64,000 nucleotides of DNA from Weissella hellenica (GCF_005405545.1 NZ_BJEG01000010.1:1-64000); one strand, 5' to 3'. Shown: positions 15,918 to 25,267, numbered from the stretch's first letter. The notes: generated from the letters alone by a model not told the origin. Made by a program: numbers and translations.

Positions 15918-16904
15918 ATGATTATTGTAATGAAAGATGAACAAACAGCACAGGCGGTCGTAACACAAGCTAAAAGCCGCCAATTAAACCATGTCTATCG
16001 TTTTAAAAATCGTGTTGGCTTTGCTGAAATTAAAACTCGTGCAGATTTATCATTCATTAATCAAGCCGATGTTGTCGAAATGATTGCTGAACATCCAGCA
16101 GCGATGCAAGTTAGTCGAACATTTCACCCAAACGATACTGTGATTCAAACAGCACATAGTCAAATTGGTGGTGATAACTTTAATCTAATTGCAGGTCCTG
16201 ATGCAATTGAATCAGCTGATCATGTTTTAACAATGGGAAAATTTGCGCAAGCCGCCGGTGCGACTATTTTACGTGGTGGTTCATATAAACCACGGACTAA
16301 CCCGTATAGTTTCCAAGGATTAGGTGAGCAGGGACTTAAGTGGCATCGAGCCGCCGCAGATGCCTTAGGAATGGATATGATGACAGAAATCATGAGCCCT
16401 GCTGATGTTGATTTAGTTGGTCAATATACGGATATATTCCAAGTAGGTACTCGTAATATGCAAAATTTTGCCTTATTAAAAGCAGTTGGTAAACAAGCTA
16501 AACCCGTATTATTAAAACGAGGAATGAGTGCCACGGTCGATGAATGGTTAAGTGCAGCTGAATATATTGCCTCGGAGGGTAATACGCAAATTATATTGAT
16601 GGAACGTGGTATTCGTAGTTTTGATCAAAAATATTTACGGAATACAATGGATGTTAGTGTGATTCCAGTATTAAGAGAATTGACACATTTGCCAATTTTA
16701 GCGGATCCATCTCATGCTGCGGGTGTTGCTGAACATGTGACAGCAACTGGTTTGGCAGCTGTGGCAGCTGGTGCACAAGGTTTAATGATCGAGATTCATG
16801 ATCAACCAACCAAAGCGTGGGTTGATGGTAAACAAGCGTTAACGCCAGAACAAATGATTAATTTATTTGTGAAAGCCCAAGCCATTCACGACATAGTGAG
16901 GTAA
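15918..16904 (+). CDS. aroF: 3-deoxy-7-phosphoheptulonate synthase, variant metal site
   Basis: Joins phosphoenolpyruvate and erythrose 4-phosphate, the entry step of the shikimate pathway. The 328-residue protein has an N-terminal ferredoxin-like domain (about 1-70), as in feedback-controlled Thermotoga-type enzymes, and a C-terminal barrel with RGGSYKPRTNPYSFQG, MERGIRSF, ADPSHAAG and EIHDQP. Odd point: the motif normally read GPC in this family, whose Cys is a metal ligand, is GPDAIES here (Asp95, codon 16200-16202). The other expected ligands (Glu in MERG, His in EIHD, Asp in ADPSH) are present. No chorismate mutase domain is fused. Confidence 0.92.
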   Translation: MIIVMKDEQTAQAVVTQAKSRQLNHVYRFKNRVGFAEIKTRADLSFINQADVVEMIAEHPAAMQVSRTFHPNDTVIQTAHSQIGGDNFNLIAGPDAIESADHVLTMGKFAQAAGATILRGGSYKPRTNPYSFQGLGEQGLKWHRAAADALGMDMMTEIMSPADVDLVGQYTDIFQVGTRNMQNFALLKAVGKQAKPVLLKRGMSATVDEWLSAAEYIASEGNTQIILMERGIRSFDQKYLRNTMDVSVIPVLRELTHLPILADPSHAAGVAEHVTATGLAAVAAGAQGLMIEIHDQPTKAWVDGKQALTPEQMINLFVKAQAIHDIVR

Positions 16905-16908
16905 GCTA

Positions 16909-17970
16909 ATGATAACGGTATCTCTTCCTAATAAGATCTATCAAATAAAAATAGCAAACGGATTACGTGAACAGATTGGCGCACAAATTCAAGGTGTTTG
17001 GTCACAACGACAAATATTAGTTATGACAGATGAGCAAGTTGGTCATTATTATTTAGCAGAAACATGTGCCCAATTAGAAGCGGTTGGTTATCAGGTCACA
17101 ACATTAGTCCTTCCAGGTGGTGAACAAACCAAGACGTTACCGTATTTAGAACAAGCCATCACAATGCTAGCGGATAATCATTTTACACGCGATGATGGGA
17201 TAATTGCTCTGGGCGGCGGTGTCATTGGTGATCTGGCAGGACTTACTGCCGCAACGTATATGCGTGGCATTGGGTTTATTCAACTTGCGACATCTTTGAC
17301 GGCCCAAGTTGATTCGAGTGTTGGTGGAAAAACTGCAATTAATTTAGGTCAAACTAAGAATATTATGGGAACATTCTATCAACCAGACTTAGTTTTAATT
17401 GATCCGTCATATTTAAAAACACTAGCAAATCGTGATTTAGTTGAAGGTTATGCAGAGGTTGTTAAAACAAGTGCACTAGCAGGTGGCGTTTTTTGGGAGT
17501 TAACTGGTAAGATACAATCAACGGTGGATATTTTAGAGAATGCGTTAACGTTAATTACGCAGTCGGTACAATATAAGGCTGGGATTGTTATACAGGATGA
17601 ACAGGAAGCGGGTATTCGTAAATATCTTAACTTTGGGCACACAATTGGACATGCAATTGAATTATTGGCACATGGTAAATTAAGGCATGGTGAGGCTGTC
17701 TCAATTGGGATGATAGCAATTACGCAACGATTTGTACAAGCTGATATTAGCACGGTAAAATTTTTGGATGATTTGCGCCATAGGTTAACCGTAGTTGGTT
17801 TGCCAATTGATTCACCACTAGTGCAAAATTCAAATATGTTGCATCAATTGGTGCATGATAAGAAAAATCATGCAGGTGTGTTGCAATTAGTTGCAATTAA
17901 AACGCCAGGAGAACCACTAATTATTCCCAAAGCATTAACAGATATGAATAAATTTATGCAAGGAGCGTGA
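16909..17970 (+). CDS. aroB: 3-dehydroquinate synthase
   Basis: Cyclises DAHP to 3-dehydroquinate, using NAD and a metal ion. The 353-residue protein shows GGGVIGDLAGLTAATYMRG (NAD site, near residue 102), QVDSSVGGKTAINL, and the metal histidines in FGHTIGHAIE and RHGEAVSIGM, all as in known AroB enzymes. It begins four bases after aroF and ends six bases before aroC. Confidence 0.95.
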   Translation: MITVSLPNKIYQIKIANGLREQIGAQIQGVWSQRQILVMTDEQVGHYYLAETCAQLEAVGYQVTTLVLPGGEQTKTLPYLEQAITMLADNHFTRDDGIIALGGGVIGDLAGLTAATYMRGIGFIQLATSLTAQVDSSVGGKTAINLGQTKNIMGTFYQPDLVLIDPSYLKTLANRDLVEGYAEVVKTSALAGGVFWELTGKIQSTVDILENALTLITQSVQYKAGIVIQDEQEAGIRKYLNFGHTIGHAIELLAHGKLRHGEAVSIGMIAITQRFVQADISTVKFLDDLRHRLTVVGLPIDSPLVQNSNMLHQLVHDKKNHAGVLQLVAIKTPGEPLIIPKALTDMNKFMQGA

Positions 17971-17976
17971 TAGGCA

Positions 17977-19155
17977 ATGCGTTATATGACAGCCGGTGAA
18001 AGTCATGGACCAGAAGAAGTCGCTATTATCGAAGGAATTCCAGCGGGTTTAATGATTACAGCCGATGATATTAATGAACAATTAGCACGACGTCAGCATG
18101 GTTACGGGCGTGGTCAACGTCAGGTTATTGAAACAGATACAGTTACAATTATGGCAGGCGTTCGTCATCAGGTAACGTTAGGTTCACCGATTGCCTTAAA
18201 TGTGCATAATGATGATCATAATCATTGGGCCAAAATTATGGACCCTAATATACCAGCAACTGTTGAAAATAGTACACGCAAAGTAATGCGTCCGCGACCA
18301 GGACATGCTGATTTGGTTGGTGGAATGAAATATCGTCATCAAGCAGATTTGCGCAATGTGTTGGAACGTTCATCCGCTCGTGAAACTGTTATGCGGGTGG
18401 CTGTGGGTGCAGTGGCTAAAAAATTATTGGCAGCATTAGATATTGATGTGCACGGGTTTGTGGCCAACATAGGTCCGGTTAAGAGTGATTTGACACAATT
18501 AATTAAATATCAAAATTTGGCAGAATTACGTGCTGTAACGGAGGGTTTTGCCACTCGTTCAATGACAGCGACAGATGATCAGGCGATGCAAGCCGTTATT
18601 GATCAGACAAAACGAAACCGTGACACAGTGGGGGGAACTGTCCAGGTGATGGCGTCTGGTGTTCCAGCTGGGTTAGGGTCTTACGTAGCTGCTGATGAAA
18701 AATTAGATGCTAAAATTGCCCGTGCAATTGTTGGTATCAATGCTTTTAAAGGCGTTGAATTTGGTGGTGGTTTTGATAATGCTGATAAATATGGTAGTCA
18801 AGTAATGGACGAAATTTATTGGTCTGCAGCACGTGGCTTTTACCGAGGCGCTAATCATCTCGGCGGTTTTGAAGGTGGTATGACTACTGGTGAGATGATT
18901 GTTGTTCGTGGTGTTGTTAAGCCAATTCCAACGTTATATCAGCCAATGCAAAGTGTTGACATTGATACACATGAAGATCATCGTGCGTCTACGGAACGGT
19001 CCGATACAACTGCTGTCACTGCGGCAGCAGTTATTGCTGAAGCGATGGTGGCGATTGAACTGGCCAAAGCCATCTTAGATAAATTTGATACGGATAGCTT
19101 GTCACGCTTGCAAGAACAAGTGGCTGCGTATCGTGAGGAAATTAAGAATTTTTAA
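17977..19155 (+). CDS. aroC: Chorismate synthase
   Basis: Eliminates phosphate from EPSP to give chorismate; needs reduced FMN. The 392-residue protein starts RYMTAGESHG, the first AroC signature, followed by RRQHGYGRGQRQ, RPRPGHADLVG and the ERSSARET region, then GVEFGGGF and EDHRASTERSDTTAV toward the C-terminus. Length is normal. The ribosome site is GGAGCG inside the end of aroB. Confidence 0.95.
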   Translation: MRYMTAGESHGPEEVAIIEGIPAGLMITADDINEQLARRQHGYGRGQRQVIETDTVTIMAGVRHQVTLGSPIALNVHNDDHNHWAKIMDPNIPATVENSTRKVMRPRPGHADLVGGMKYRHQADLRNVLERSSARETVMRVAVGAVAKKLLAALDIDVHGFVANIGPVKSDLTQLIKYQNLAELRAVTEGFATRSMTATDDQAMQAVIDQTKRNRDTVGGTVQVMASGVPAGLGSYVAADEKLDAKIARAIVGINAFKGVEFGGGFDNADKYGSQVMDEIYWSAARGFYRGANHLGGFEGGMTTGEMIVVRGVVKPIPTLYQPMQSVDIDTHEDHRASTERSDTTAVTAAAVIAEAMVAIELAKAILDKFDTDSLSRLQEQVAAYREEIKNF

Positions 19156-19180
19156 TGATAAAAGAATTGTAGGTTAAATA

Positions 19181-20473
19181 ATGGGCAATTTGAAGTTACA
19201 AACAATGGGGCGGCATCTGCGGGGAACACTAATAATGCCTGGTGATAAAAGTATTTCACATCGTGCAGTGATGTTGGGAAGCATTGCATCAGGAGATACA
19301 AGAATTCACAATTTATTAGATTCACAAGACGTTAACAGTACGATTACAGCAATGTCCAACCTTGGTGTGACTTTTGAGTATGATGGTGCTGACTTAATCG
19401 TCCATGGCAAATCATTAGCTACATTAACTGAGCCAAAACAGGTATTGAATATGGAAAATTCAGGAACCTCAGCCCGTTTATTAATGGGATTATTAGCAAA
19501 ACAACCGTTCACTTTAACTTTTCGCGGGGACAGTAGTTTGTCTAAAAGGCCCTTTGCGCGGGTAATCAAGCCATTAATGGCAATGGGGGTTAGTTTTGTT
19601 ACAAAAAATGATCGTTTACCAGTAACAAAATTGGCTACTAAGAAGTTAAAAGGGATATCATATGAATTACCAGTGGCCTCAGCTCAGGTTAAAAGTGCCA
19701 TTATTTTAGCCGCATTACAGGCTGATGAAACAACAACGATTATTGAACCAATTCCCACGCGTGATCATACTGAGCGTATGTTAGCGTCATTTGGTATTTC
19801 GGTAAAGCGTGTTGAAAATCGCATGATTGTGGAACCACAAACGCACCTAATAGCAACTACTATTCAAGTGCCAGGTGATATTTCATCAGCAGCCTATTGG
19901 TTAATTGCTGCTTTATTAGTGCCAGATAGTGATTTGACCCTAAAGCAGGTCGGCGTGAACCCGACACGAACAGGGATTATTAGTATCCTGACACGAATGG
20001 GCGCATCGTTTGAATTTGCAGCGGAGCAGACAATTGGTGAGCCAATTGCTGATATCCGGGTGCAATCACAAACATTGCATGGGACGACTGTGACAGCAAC
20101 CGATGTACCAACGATGATTGATGAAATGCCTTTGATTGTTTTAGCAGCAACACAAGCTAAAGGTGACACTCTAATTACTGGTGCAAGTGAATTACACGTC
20201 AAAGAATCTGATCGTATCGCAACGGTAACGACACAACTTAATAAATTGGGTGCCCATATTGAAGCAAAAGAAGATGGGTTTTATGTACATGGTGATACGC
20301 CATTGCATGTGACAAAGCCAACGGTTATTGATTCTTGTGGTGATCATCGTGTTGGTATGATGCTGGCAATTGCTGCCTTAATTACGACAGGCGAGGTTTC
20401 TTTAGCCAGAGCAGATGCTGTTAATATTTCATATCCTAAATTTTTCAAAGATTTAGATGAGGTTCTATCATAA
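19181..20473 (+). CDS. aroA: EPSP synthase (3-phosphoshikimate 1-carboxyvinyltransferase)
   Basis: Transfers enolpyruvyl from PEP to shikimate 3-phosphate. The 430-residue protein has the PEP/substrate motifs PGDKSISHRAVML (near residue 20), NSGTSARLL (near 92) and GDSSLSKRPF, and the late HVKESDRI and DHRVGMMLA motifs, giving the two-domain inside-out barrel plan. Its stop is one base before the aroK start codon. Confidence 0.95.
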   Translation: MGNLKLQTMGRHLRGTLIMPGDKSISHRAVMLGSIASGDTRIHNLLDSQDVNSTITAMSNLGVTFEYDGADLIVHGKSLATLTEPKQVLNMENSGTSARLLMGLLAKQPFTLTFRGDSSLSKRPFARVIKPLMAMGVSFVTKNDRLPVTKLATKKLKGISYELPVASAQVKSAIILAALQADETTTIIEPIPTRDHTERMLASFGISVKRVENRMIVEPQTHLIATTIQVPGDISSAAYWLIAALLVPDSDLTLKQVGVNPTRTGIISILTRMGASFEFAAEQTIGEPIADIRVQSQTLHGTTVTATDVPTMIDEMPLIVLAATQAKGDTLITGASELHVKESDRIATVTTQLNKLGAHIEAKEDGFYVHGDTPLHVTKPTVIDSCGDHRVGMMLAIAALITTGEVSLARADAVNISYPKFFKDLDEVLS

Positions 20474-20474
20474 A

Positions 20475-21020
20475 ATGAAAGTTATTTTAATTGGGTTTAT
20501 GGGTGCTGGTAAAACGACAGTGGGTCAATTATTAGCAACTAAGCTAGCGCAACCTTTACTAGATACTGATCAATTAATTATTGATCAAACGCAGCAAACA
20601 CGGGGAGACATTTTTGCAACAGTTGGGGAAATTGGCTTTCGAGAGATTGAACGTCAAATTTTAATAGCGGCAATCAATAAACCAGGCATCATTGCAACGG
20701 GTGGCGGGATTATTGAGTTAAGTGCCAATCGTCAGTTATTAGCTGGCATGCCAGTGCCAGTTATTTATTTATCTGGCTCGTTTGGTCAAACAATGGAACG
20801 CTTAGTCAAAGATGATTCGCGCCCCATTGTGCGTAATAAATCATTACTTGAGTTAGCGCAACTGTGGGAAGAGCGGCTGCCTAAATATGCAGCTATTGCA
20901 ACCAAAACAATTTATACAGATAATAAATGTGCCGAGCAAGTAGCCAATGAAATTATTGCATATGTGAAGGATATTGGGGATGAAACAGTTAAAAATAGGG
21001 GCAGTCGCAGCAACAGCTGA
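20475..21020 (+). CDS. aroK: Shikimate kinase
   Basis: Phosphorylates shikimate with ATP. The 181-residue protein has Walker A GFMGAGKTTVG near the N-terminus, DTDQLI (shikimate-binding Asp), FREIERQIL and ATGGGII. ATG 20475 sits one base after the aroA stop, with GAGG 14 bases upstream. Its 3' end overlaps aroD by 41 bases in another frame, so the two are probably translationally coupled. Confidence 0.92.
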   Translation: MKVILIGFMGAGKTTVGQLLATKLAQPLLDTDQLIIDQTQQTRGDIFATVGEIGFREIERQILIAAINKPGIIATGGGIIELSANRQLLAGMPVPVIYLSGSFGQTMERLVKDDSRPIVRNKSLLELAQLWEERLPKYAAIATKTIYTDNKCAEQVANEIIAYVKDIGDETVKNRGSRSNS

Positions 21021-21711
21021 TCGTCCACTAATTGCAGCGCCGATTACAGCTTACACCTGGCAACAAGCAGTTCAACAAGCTGATTTGCTCAAAAAAAGTG
21101 CCGTTGATGTTGTTGAATGGCGGGTGGATTATCTTGAAACGTTAGATAATTTAATGGTTACGCATATTCAAAAGGTTTGCCAAGCAACTAGTAAACCCGT
21201 TATTTTTACCTGGCGTACACAAGCGGAAGGTGGGGCAAAAGCATATAGTAGACGGACTTATGAACGTGTTTACTTAAACGCAATAACAGCGGGTGTTGCC
21301 GCTTTAGATATTGAAATCAATTTATTGGCAGATCAGAAAAATTTATTAAAAACAATACCAAATGATGTGCAAATTATTGGTTCAAAGCATTATTTTACAA
21401 AGACCCCCGCTAATTTAGTGTCATTATTAGATAACATGGTAACTTTACCGATTGATATTATTAAATTGGCAACTATGCCACAACAATTAAGCGATGTTGA
21501 TGTTTTATTAACGAGCACAAAAAAGGTTGCAAAAAATGCAAACAAACCATTGATTACGATGGCAATGGGCGTAATGGGGATGCCTTCTCGTATAATTGGT
21601 AGGCGATACGGGTCACAGTTAACATTTGTAACGGTCATTAACAGCTCTGCACCTGGTCAATTGATGGTGACAGATTTATTGCAAAAATGGGGAACGCGTT
21701 ATGATATATAA
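20980..21711 (+). CDS. aroD: 3-dehydroquinate dehydratase, type I
   Basis: Dehydrates 3-dehydroquinate through a Schiff base. The 243-residue protein has VEWRVDYLE (substrate Glu/Arg), the catalytic His in SKHYFTKTP, the Schiff-base Lys in DIIKLATMP and the C-terminal NSSAPGQ. ATG 20980 follows GGATATTGGGG; a TTG two codons upstream is less likely. It overlaps aroK by 41 bases upstream and the next gene by 11 bases downstream. Confidence 0.92.
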   Translation: MKQLKIGAVAATADRPLIAAPITAYTWQQAVQQADLLKKSAVDVVEWRVDYLETLDNLMVTHIQKVCQATSKPVIFTWRTQAEGGAKAYSRRTYERVYLNAITAGVAALDIEINLLADQKNLLKTIPNDVQIIGSKHYFTKTPANLVSLLDNMVTLPIDIIKLATMPQQLSDVDVLLTSTKKVAKNANKPLITMAMGVMGMPSRIIGRRYGSQLTFVTVINSSAPGQLMVTDLLQKWGTRYDI

Positions 21712-22402
21712 TAGTCGATTTTTTGAAAGTGAACGCCAAGCACTTATTGCCAATATTCCAGGAACTATGAGTTACTCTTTAGTGACTTTTCATGGTATTG
21801 GAGATGATATTAGTTTGGACAATATTAGATTACGCTTAGATTGGCGGGCACCTGATGTTTTTAAAGCATACTTAAACCAAGCATTATCGGCAGATGAAAA
21901 TTTTGATCGGATTGGGTATGTGACACGTACCGAAATGCTTTTAGGACAAGCAATGTTTGATTATAATGGGAATTTTACGTTAGCAATCAATACGCTAACG
22001 GCATCTATCGCCAATTATAGTCATGAAGCAATGCAATTAGAGGCAGTTGGTGCTGATATGATTTTACCAGTTGGGTTAACAGATTTACGTCATGTTATCC
22101 ACTTAACGAAATGGCATCATGAAAACCATGTTTTGTATCACTTAGTAGCAGGTTTACCAGCTTTAGAACAAAAGGTTGATAATTTACGTAATGCAGGGAC
22201 ATTTAAAAATTACGGATCATTATTCCGTCATGAAACTGAGTTAGACAGTCAAACATTGCTAGTTTTTATAGGCGATTTAATTCAAGATTATTTTGGCGTA
22301 GAAAGTAATCAATTACGTTTAACTCGGGCTGCTTTTGGAAAGGTAGATCCTAATCAATCAGTAGCAAGTAATCGGGTATTGATAGCGGATTTTGAAAATT
22401 GA
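21701..22402 (+). CDS. Unrecognised protein, last gene of the shikimate operon
   Basis: A 233-residue soluble protein that I cannot place in a family. No signal peptide or membrane segment is visible, nor any clear nucleotide-binding or metal motif. It has mixed polar/hydrophobic composition with a His-rich patch around residues 144-160 (RHVIHLTKWHHENHVLYH). Its ATG overlaps the last 11 bases of aroD, so translation is coupled and membership of the operon is secure. Codon use looks like its neighbours. The operon has no chorismate mutase, prephenate dehydratase or dehydrogenase, but nothing in this protein identifies it as one. A regulatory or accessory role in aromatic synthesis is only a guess. 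Confidence 0.85.
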   Translation: MIYNSRFFESERQALIANIPGTMSYSLVTFHGIGDDISLDNIRLRLDWRAPDVFKAYLNQALSADENFDRIGYVTRTEMLLGQAMFDYNGNFTLAINTLTASIANYSHEAMQLEAVGADMILPVGLTDLRHVIHLTKWHHENHVLYHLVAGLPALEQKVDNLRNAGTFKNYGSLFRHETELDSQTLLVFIGDLIQDYFGVESNQLRLTRAAFGKVDPNQSVASNRVLIADFEN

Positions 22403-22431
22403 TTACGTTCAATATCGCTAATTAAAATTAA

Positions 22432-22482
22432 AAAAGGGACATCAATCTAACCAATTGTATATGGTGGATTGATGTCCCTTTT
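22432..22482. terminator. Bidirectional terminator between aro operon and ykoEDC
   Basis: AAAAGGGACATCAATC (22432-22447) is the exact inverse of 22467-22482. With A and T runs at the two ends it can stop the plus-strand aro transcript and the minus-strand ykoC transcript, whose stop codon is 12 bases away. Confidence 0.88.
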
Positions 22483-22494
22483 AGTAGCTGTGCG

Positions 22495-23163
22495 TTACCA
22501 AGGTTTAAATATGATGGCAACTAATAAATATAATAGAACCAAAACAACGGGTAACAACCATTGCCATCTTGGTAAGTGGTCTGTCACGGTTTGTGTTCGA
22601 GGAAAGCCTTCTGAAAAACCATGCGAGGTCATGGCGATAGCTAAATCATCAGACCAATGTAAAGCACTTAAAATGGCTTTAAAGTAAATTTGCGGTTGCC
22701 ATAAACGATAGGTAACCCCACGCAAAGCACCAGCATAACGAATAATTTGGACTTGGCGGCGTACGCGAGGTACCAGATTAAAAGCAGCTAACAAGCCGTA
22801 CGTAAATGTGTTAGATACTTTAGCGTGTTGATTCAAACTTGTCAATAAATCCTTAACGGATACAGTCAGTGTCACAGCAGCACCTAAGAATAAATAGGCG
22901 TACAAACGAGTTGCATAGACGAGCGCTAAATGGTGTGTGTCACCAGTTCCAAAGGCAATGAATGACCACCATGTCCCAAAGGCAAGCGGAAATGAAATCA
23001 AAATCATTAAGCCAATTAACTTAAAATTTGGACGTTGTGTCAGTAGATACACACTGCTGATTAAAACAACGACACCATTTAAAATAATCGACCGAACAAA
23101 CGATGTTTCAATACCGATACCAAGCATGATTGCAACTAAAATGGTTGGATTGAGCTTAAACAT
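22495..23163 (-). CDS. ykoC: ECF transporter T component (YkoC-like)
   Basis: The integral-membrane T subunit that couples the ATPase to the S component. The 222-residue protein has several N-terminal membrane segments (about residues 5-110) and the coupling-helix region later, with charged ARG-like turns such as YAGALRGV and SDDLAIAMTSHGF. ATG 23163 is placed by GGGGAGG; it overlaps the end of the ATPase gene by 8 bases. It is third in a TPP-riboswitch operon, so the dedicated substrate is thiamine or its hydroxymethylpyrimidine precursor. Confidence 0.85.
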   Translation of the reverse strand: MFKLNPTILVAIMLGIGIETSFVRSIILNGVVVLISSVYLLTQRPNFKLIGLMILISFPLAFGTWWSFIAFGTGDTHHLALVYATRLYAYLFLGAAVTLTVSVKDLLTSLNQHAKVSNTFTYGLLAAFNLVPRVRRQVQIIRYAGALRGVTYRLWQPQIYFKAILSALHWSDDLAIAMTSHGFSEGFPRTQTVTDHLPRWQWLLPVVLVLLYLLVAIIFKPW

Positions 23164-24571
23164 TATTAGCCTCCCCAATTAAAGTGAGTGATTGATCTTT
23201 AAGGACTAATTCATAGTCAATAAACTTAGCTAAGCCATTACGTTGGTGAGAAATCATTAAAATGCTCTGGTGAGTGCTCTGAATACTATCACTAATTAAT
23301 TGCATAACGGCTTGAACAGAATCGCTATCCAGGCCTGCTAATGGCTCATCAAGTAACAAAACAGGTTGTCCCATAATTAACATACTTAAAACCTGTAATT
23401 TTTTTTGTTGGCCACCGGATAGTTGGTAAACAACATGATCTAATAAGTGATCTAAATGCAAGGTCGTTAAAGCAGCTTGAATACGTTCACTTGTCCAATA
23501 AGCCCCGGTTAAACTGTGAAGCTTTGATAAATTAATTTCTTCTTGTAAGGTCATTTTAACAAATTGATCTGTCGCAGATTGAAAAATTAAGGCAACTTGC
23601 TTGGCCCAATTTTTTAATTTTATTTTACGTGTGTTTTGACCGTCCCAGTTGATCTGACCGGTATACTTTATTTGGTGACCTAATGCTTTAAATAAAGTTG
23701 ATTTACCAATACCATTGGCACCAGATAGTAAGCCAATCTGAGCGTTAGGTAAGGTGAAAGAGCTCTCAGCTAATAATATCCGTTGCTGACCAACCGTTAA
23801 GGTCAGTTGATTAAAACTAAGATGACCTGTGGGACGAGGTAAACCATAAAATGGCGTGATAACCGGTAAGTTACCTAGTTTAGTTAAGGGCTGTTGGGAC
23901 ATTGTCCCAGTTGTTGTATCAATTGCATATAAATAATCAACTAATGTCTCATAACCAGATAAGTCATGATCTGAGATGATAATTGTTTTATGTTGTTCAA
24001 TTTGTAATTTTTTCAAATCAGCTAATAAGGCTAAACGAGCTGTCGGATCAACACTTGCAAAAGGTTCATCTAACAAAATAATATCGCTATCCATTGCTAA
24101 TACAACGGCTAAGGCAACCCGTTGCTTTTCACCACCTGATAGAGTTAATAATTCTTGATCAGCAATATCGGTTAGGTTGAGCGCTTCGAGAACCAAAGGC
24201 ACTCGTTGCTTAATGATATCCAGTGATAACTGGATATTTTCTAATGCAAAAATTAATTGTGACCGGGCAGTACGCATCGCAAATTGGCGATCTGGATTTT
24301 GAAAGAGCATGGCAATACGCTGGGCTCTTTCAAAAGGGACAATCGGTTGAATGGCTTCATTGTTTAATAAAATTTGGCCGCCAGTAACGACACCACCAAA
24401 TTTTGGTAGCAACCCAGCCATTGATTTTAAGAGTGTTGACTTACCTGAACCTGAAGGACCGATTAACAGATTGAATGATCCTGGTTGGGGTGGCCAATTA
24501 ATTTGATTTAAAACGTTTGGTTGATTATCAGCGTACGCAAAACTAAAATTTTCAACTTTTAAATTTGTCAT
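23156..24571 (-). CDS. ykoD: ECF transporter duplicated ATPase (YkoD-like)
   Basis: Two ABC ATPase domains in one 471-residue chain. Domain 1 has Walker A GPSGSGKST, signature LSGGEKQR and Walker B ILLDEPFASVD; domain 2 has Walker A GANGIGKST, signature LSGGQQKK and Walker B LLLDEPLAGLD. Such fused pairs power dedicated ECF vitamin importers. It starts 4 bases after ykoE on the minus strand and overlaps ykoC, forming a three-gene operon under the TPP riboswitch. Confidence 0.92.
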   Translation of the reverse strand: MTNLKVENFSFAYADNQPNVLNQINWPPQPGSFNLLIGPSGSGKSTLLKSMAGLLPKFGGVVTGGQILLNNEAIQPIVPFERAQRIAMLFQNPDRQFAMRTARSQLIFALENIQLSLDIIKQRVPLVLEALNLTDIADQELLTLSGGEKQRVALAVVLAMDSDIILLDEPFASVDPTARLALLADLKKLQIEQHKTIIISDHDLSGYETLVDYLYAIDTTTGTMSQQPLTKLGNLPVITPFYGLPRPTGHLSFNQLTLTVGQQRILLAESSFTLPNAQIGLLSGANGIGKSTLFKALGHQIKYTGQINWDGQNTRKIKLKNWAKQVALIFQSATDQFVKMTLQEEINLSKLHSLTGAYWTSERIQAALTTLHLDHLLDHVVYQLSGGQQKKLQVLSMLIMGQPVLLLDEPLAGLDSDSVQAVMQLISDSIQSTHQSILMISHQRNGLAKFIDYELVLKDQSLTLIGEANNV

Positions 24572-24575
24572 AAGC

Positions 24576-25139
24576 TTAATGTTTTAAAACACCAGACTTG
24601 GCAACCAATTTTTGAATGTAATAAACTAATACGCCACCAAAGAACCCAGCTGAAATTAACCGGATGATAAATAATGTAATCATCAAGCTAGGCTTGTAGT
24701 CTGCATAACCACTATTAAATAAATCCCAGATAAAGGTGATGATGGTGGTTGTGATGACAGAAAAAGTTAAACCAAGTTTTCCCCAGTTTTTATAACCAGT
24801 TGCTGCAAAGCCTAATTCGGTACCAACACCTTGAACAAAGCCAGAAATCAAATTAGCAGCACCCCAACTTGAAAATAGCATCATTTCGACAGCAGCAGCT
24901 AAAATTTCACCTAGTAGTGAACTACCTACTTTTTGTAAAATTGCACCAGCAAGTGGGGCGGCCATTAACCAAACCCCCAAGGTCAAATCATTGGCATATG
25001 GCTTTAAAGGAGTTGCTGCTACAGCATAGTAAGCGACACTCCAAACCTCAAAAATAACCCCAAAAAATATGGCGATGATTGCTAGGAAAATAACGTCCCG
25101 TAGTGACCATTTTGTCTTTGACTCATTAACTGTTTGCAT
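24576..25139 (-). CDS. ykoE: ECF transporter S component for thiamine/HMP (YkoE-like)
   Basis: A 187-residue membrane protein with about six helices and the tryptophan-containing segment FEVWSVAYYAV near residue 35, as in YkoE, the substrate-binding subunit of the thiamine/hydroxymethylpyrimidine importer. The TPP riboswitch just upstream supports the substrate. The ATG at 25139 lies 13 bases from AGGAGG, an unusually long gap; the in-frame TTG at 25151 abuts the site and is too close. The first 15 residues are polar and cytoplasmic. Confidence 0.87.
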   Translation of the reverse strand: MQTVNESKTKWSLRDVIFLAIIAIFFGVIFEVWSVAYYAVAATPLKPYANDLTLGVWLMAAPLAGAILQKVGSSLLGEILAAAVEMMLFSSWGAANLISGFVQGVGTELGFAATGYKNWGKLGLTFSVITTTIITFIWDLFNSGYADYKPSLMITLFIIRLISAGFFGGVLVYYIQKLVAKSGVLKH

Positions 25140-25194
25140 AATAAAGTGCAAACCTCCTTAAAATAATATTGTCGAATCGCCAAAGCTCTGGTAG

Positions 25195-25245
25195 CAAAAA
25201 AATCCCAGTACCACAAAGAAATATATCTTCGTGGGCACTGGGATT
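25195..25245 (-). terminator. TPP-riboswitch expression-platform terminator
   Basis: On the minus strand AATCCCAGT and ACTGGGATT (plus 25237-25245 and 25201-25209) form the base of a long stem with an inner CCAC/GTGG part, followed by a T-run (plus 25195-25200). It lies between the aptamer and ykoE. Confidence 0.85.
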
Positions 25246-25267
25246 GTTTACTGTCATGATAAACAAG

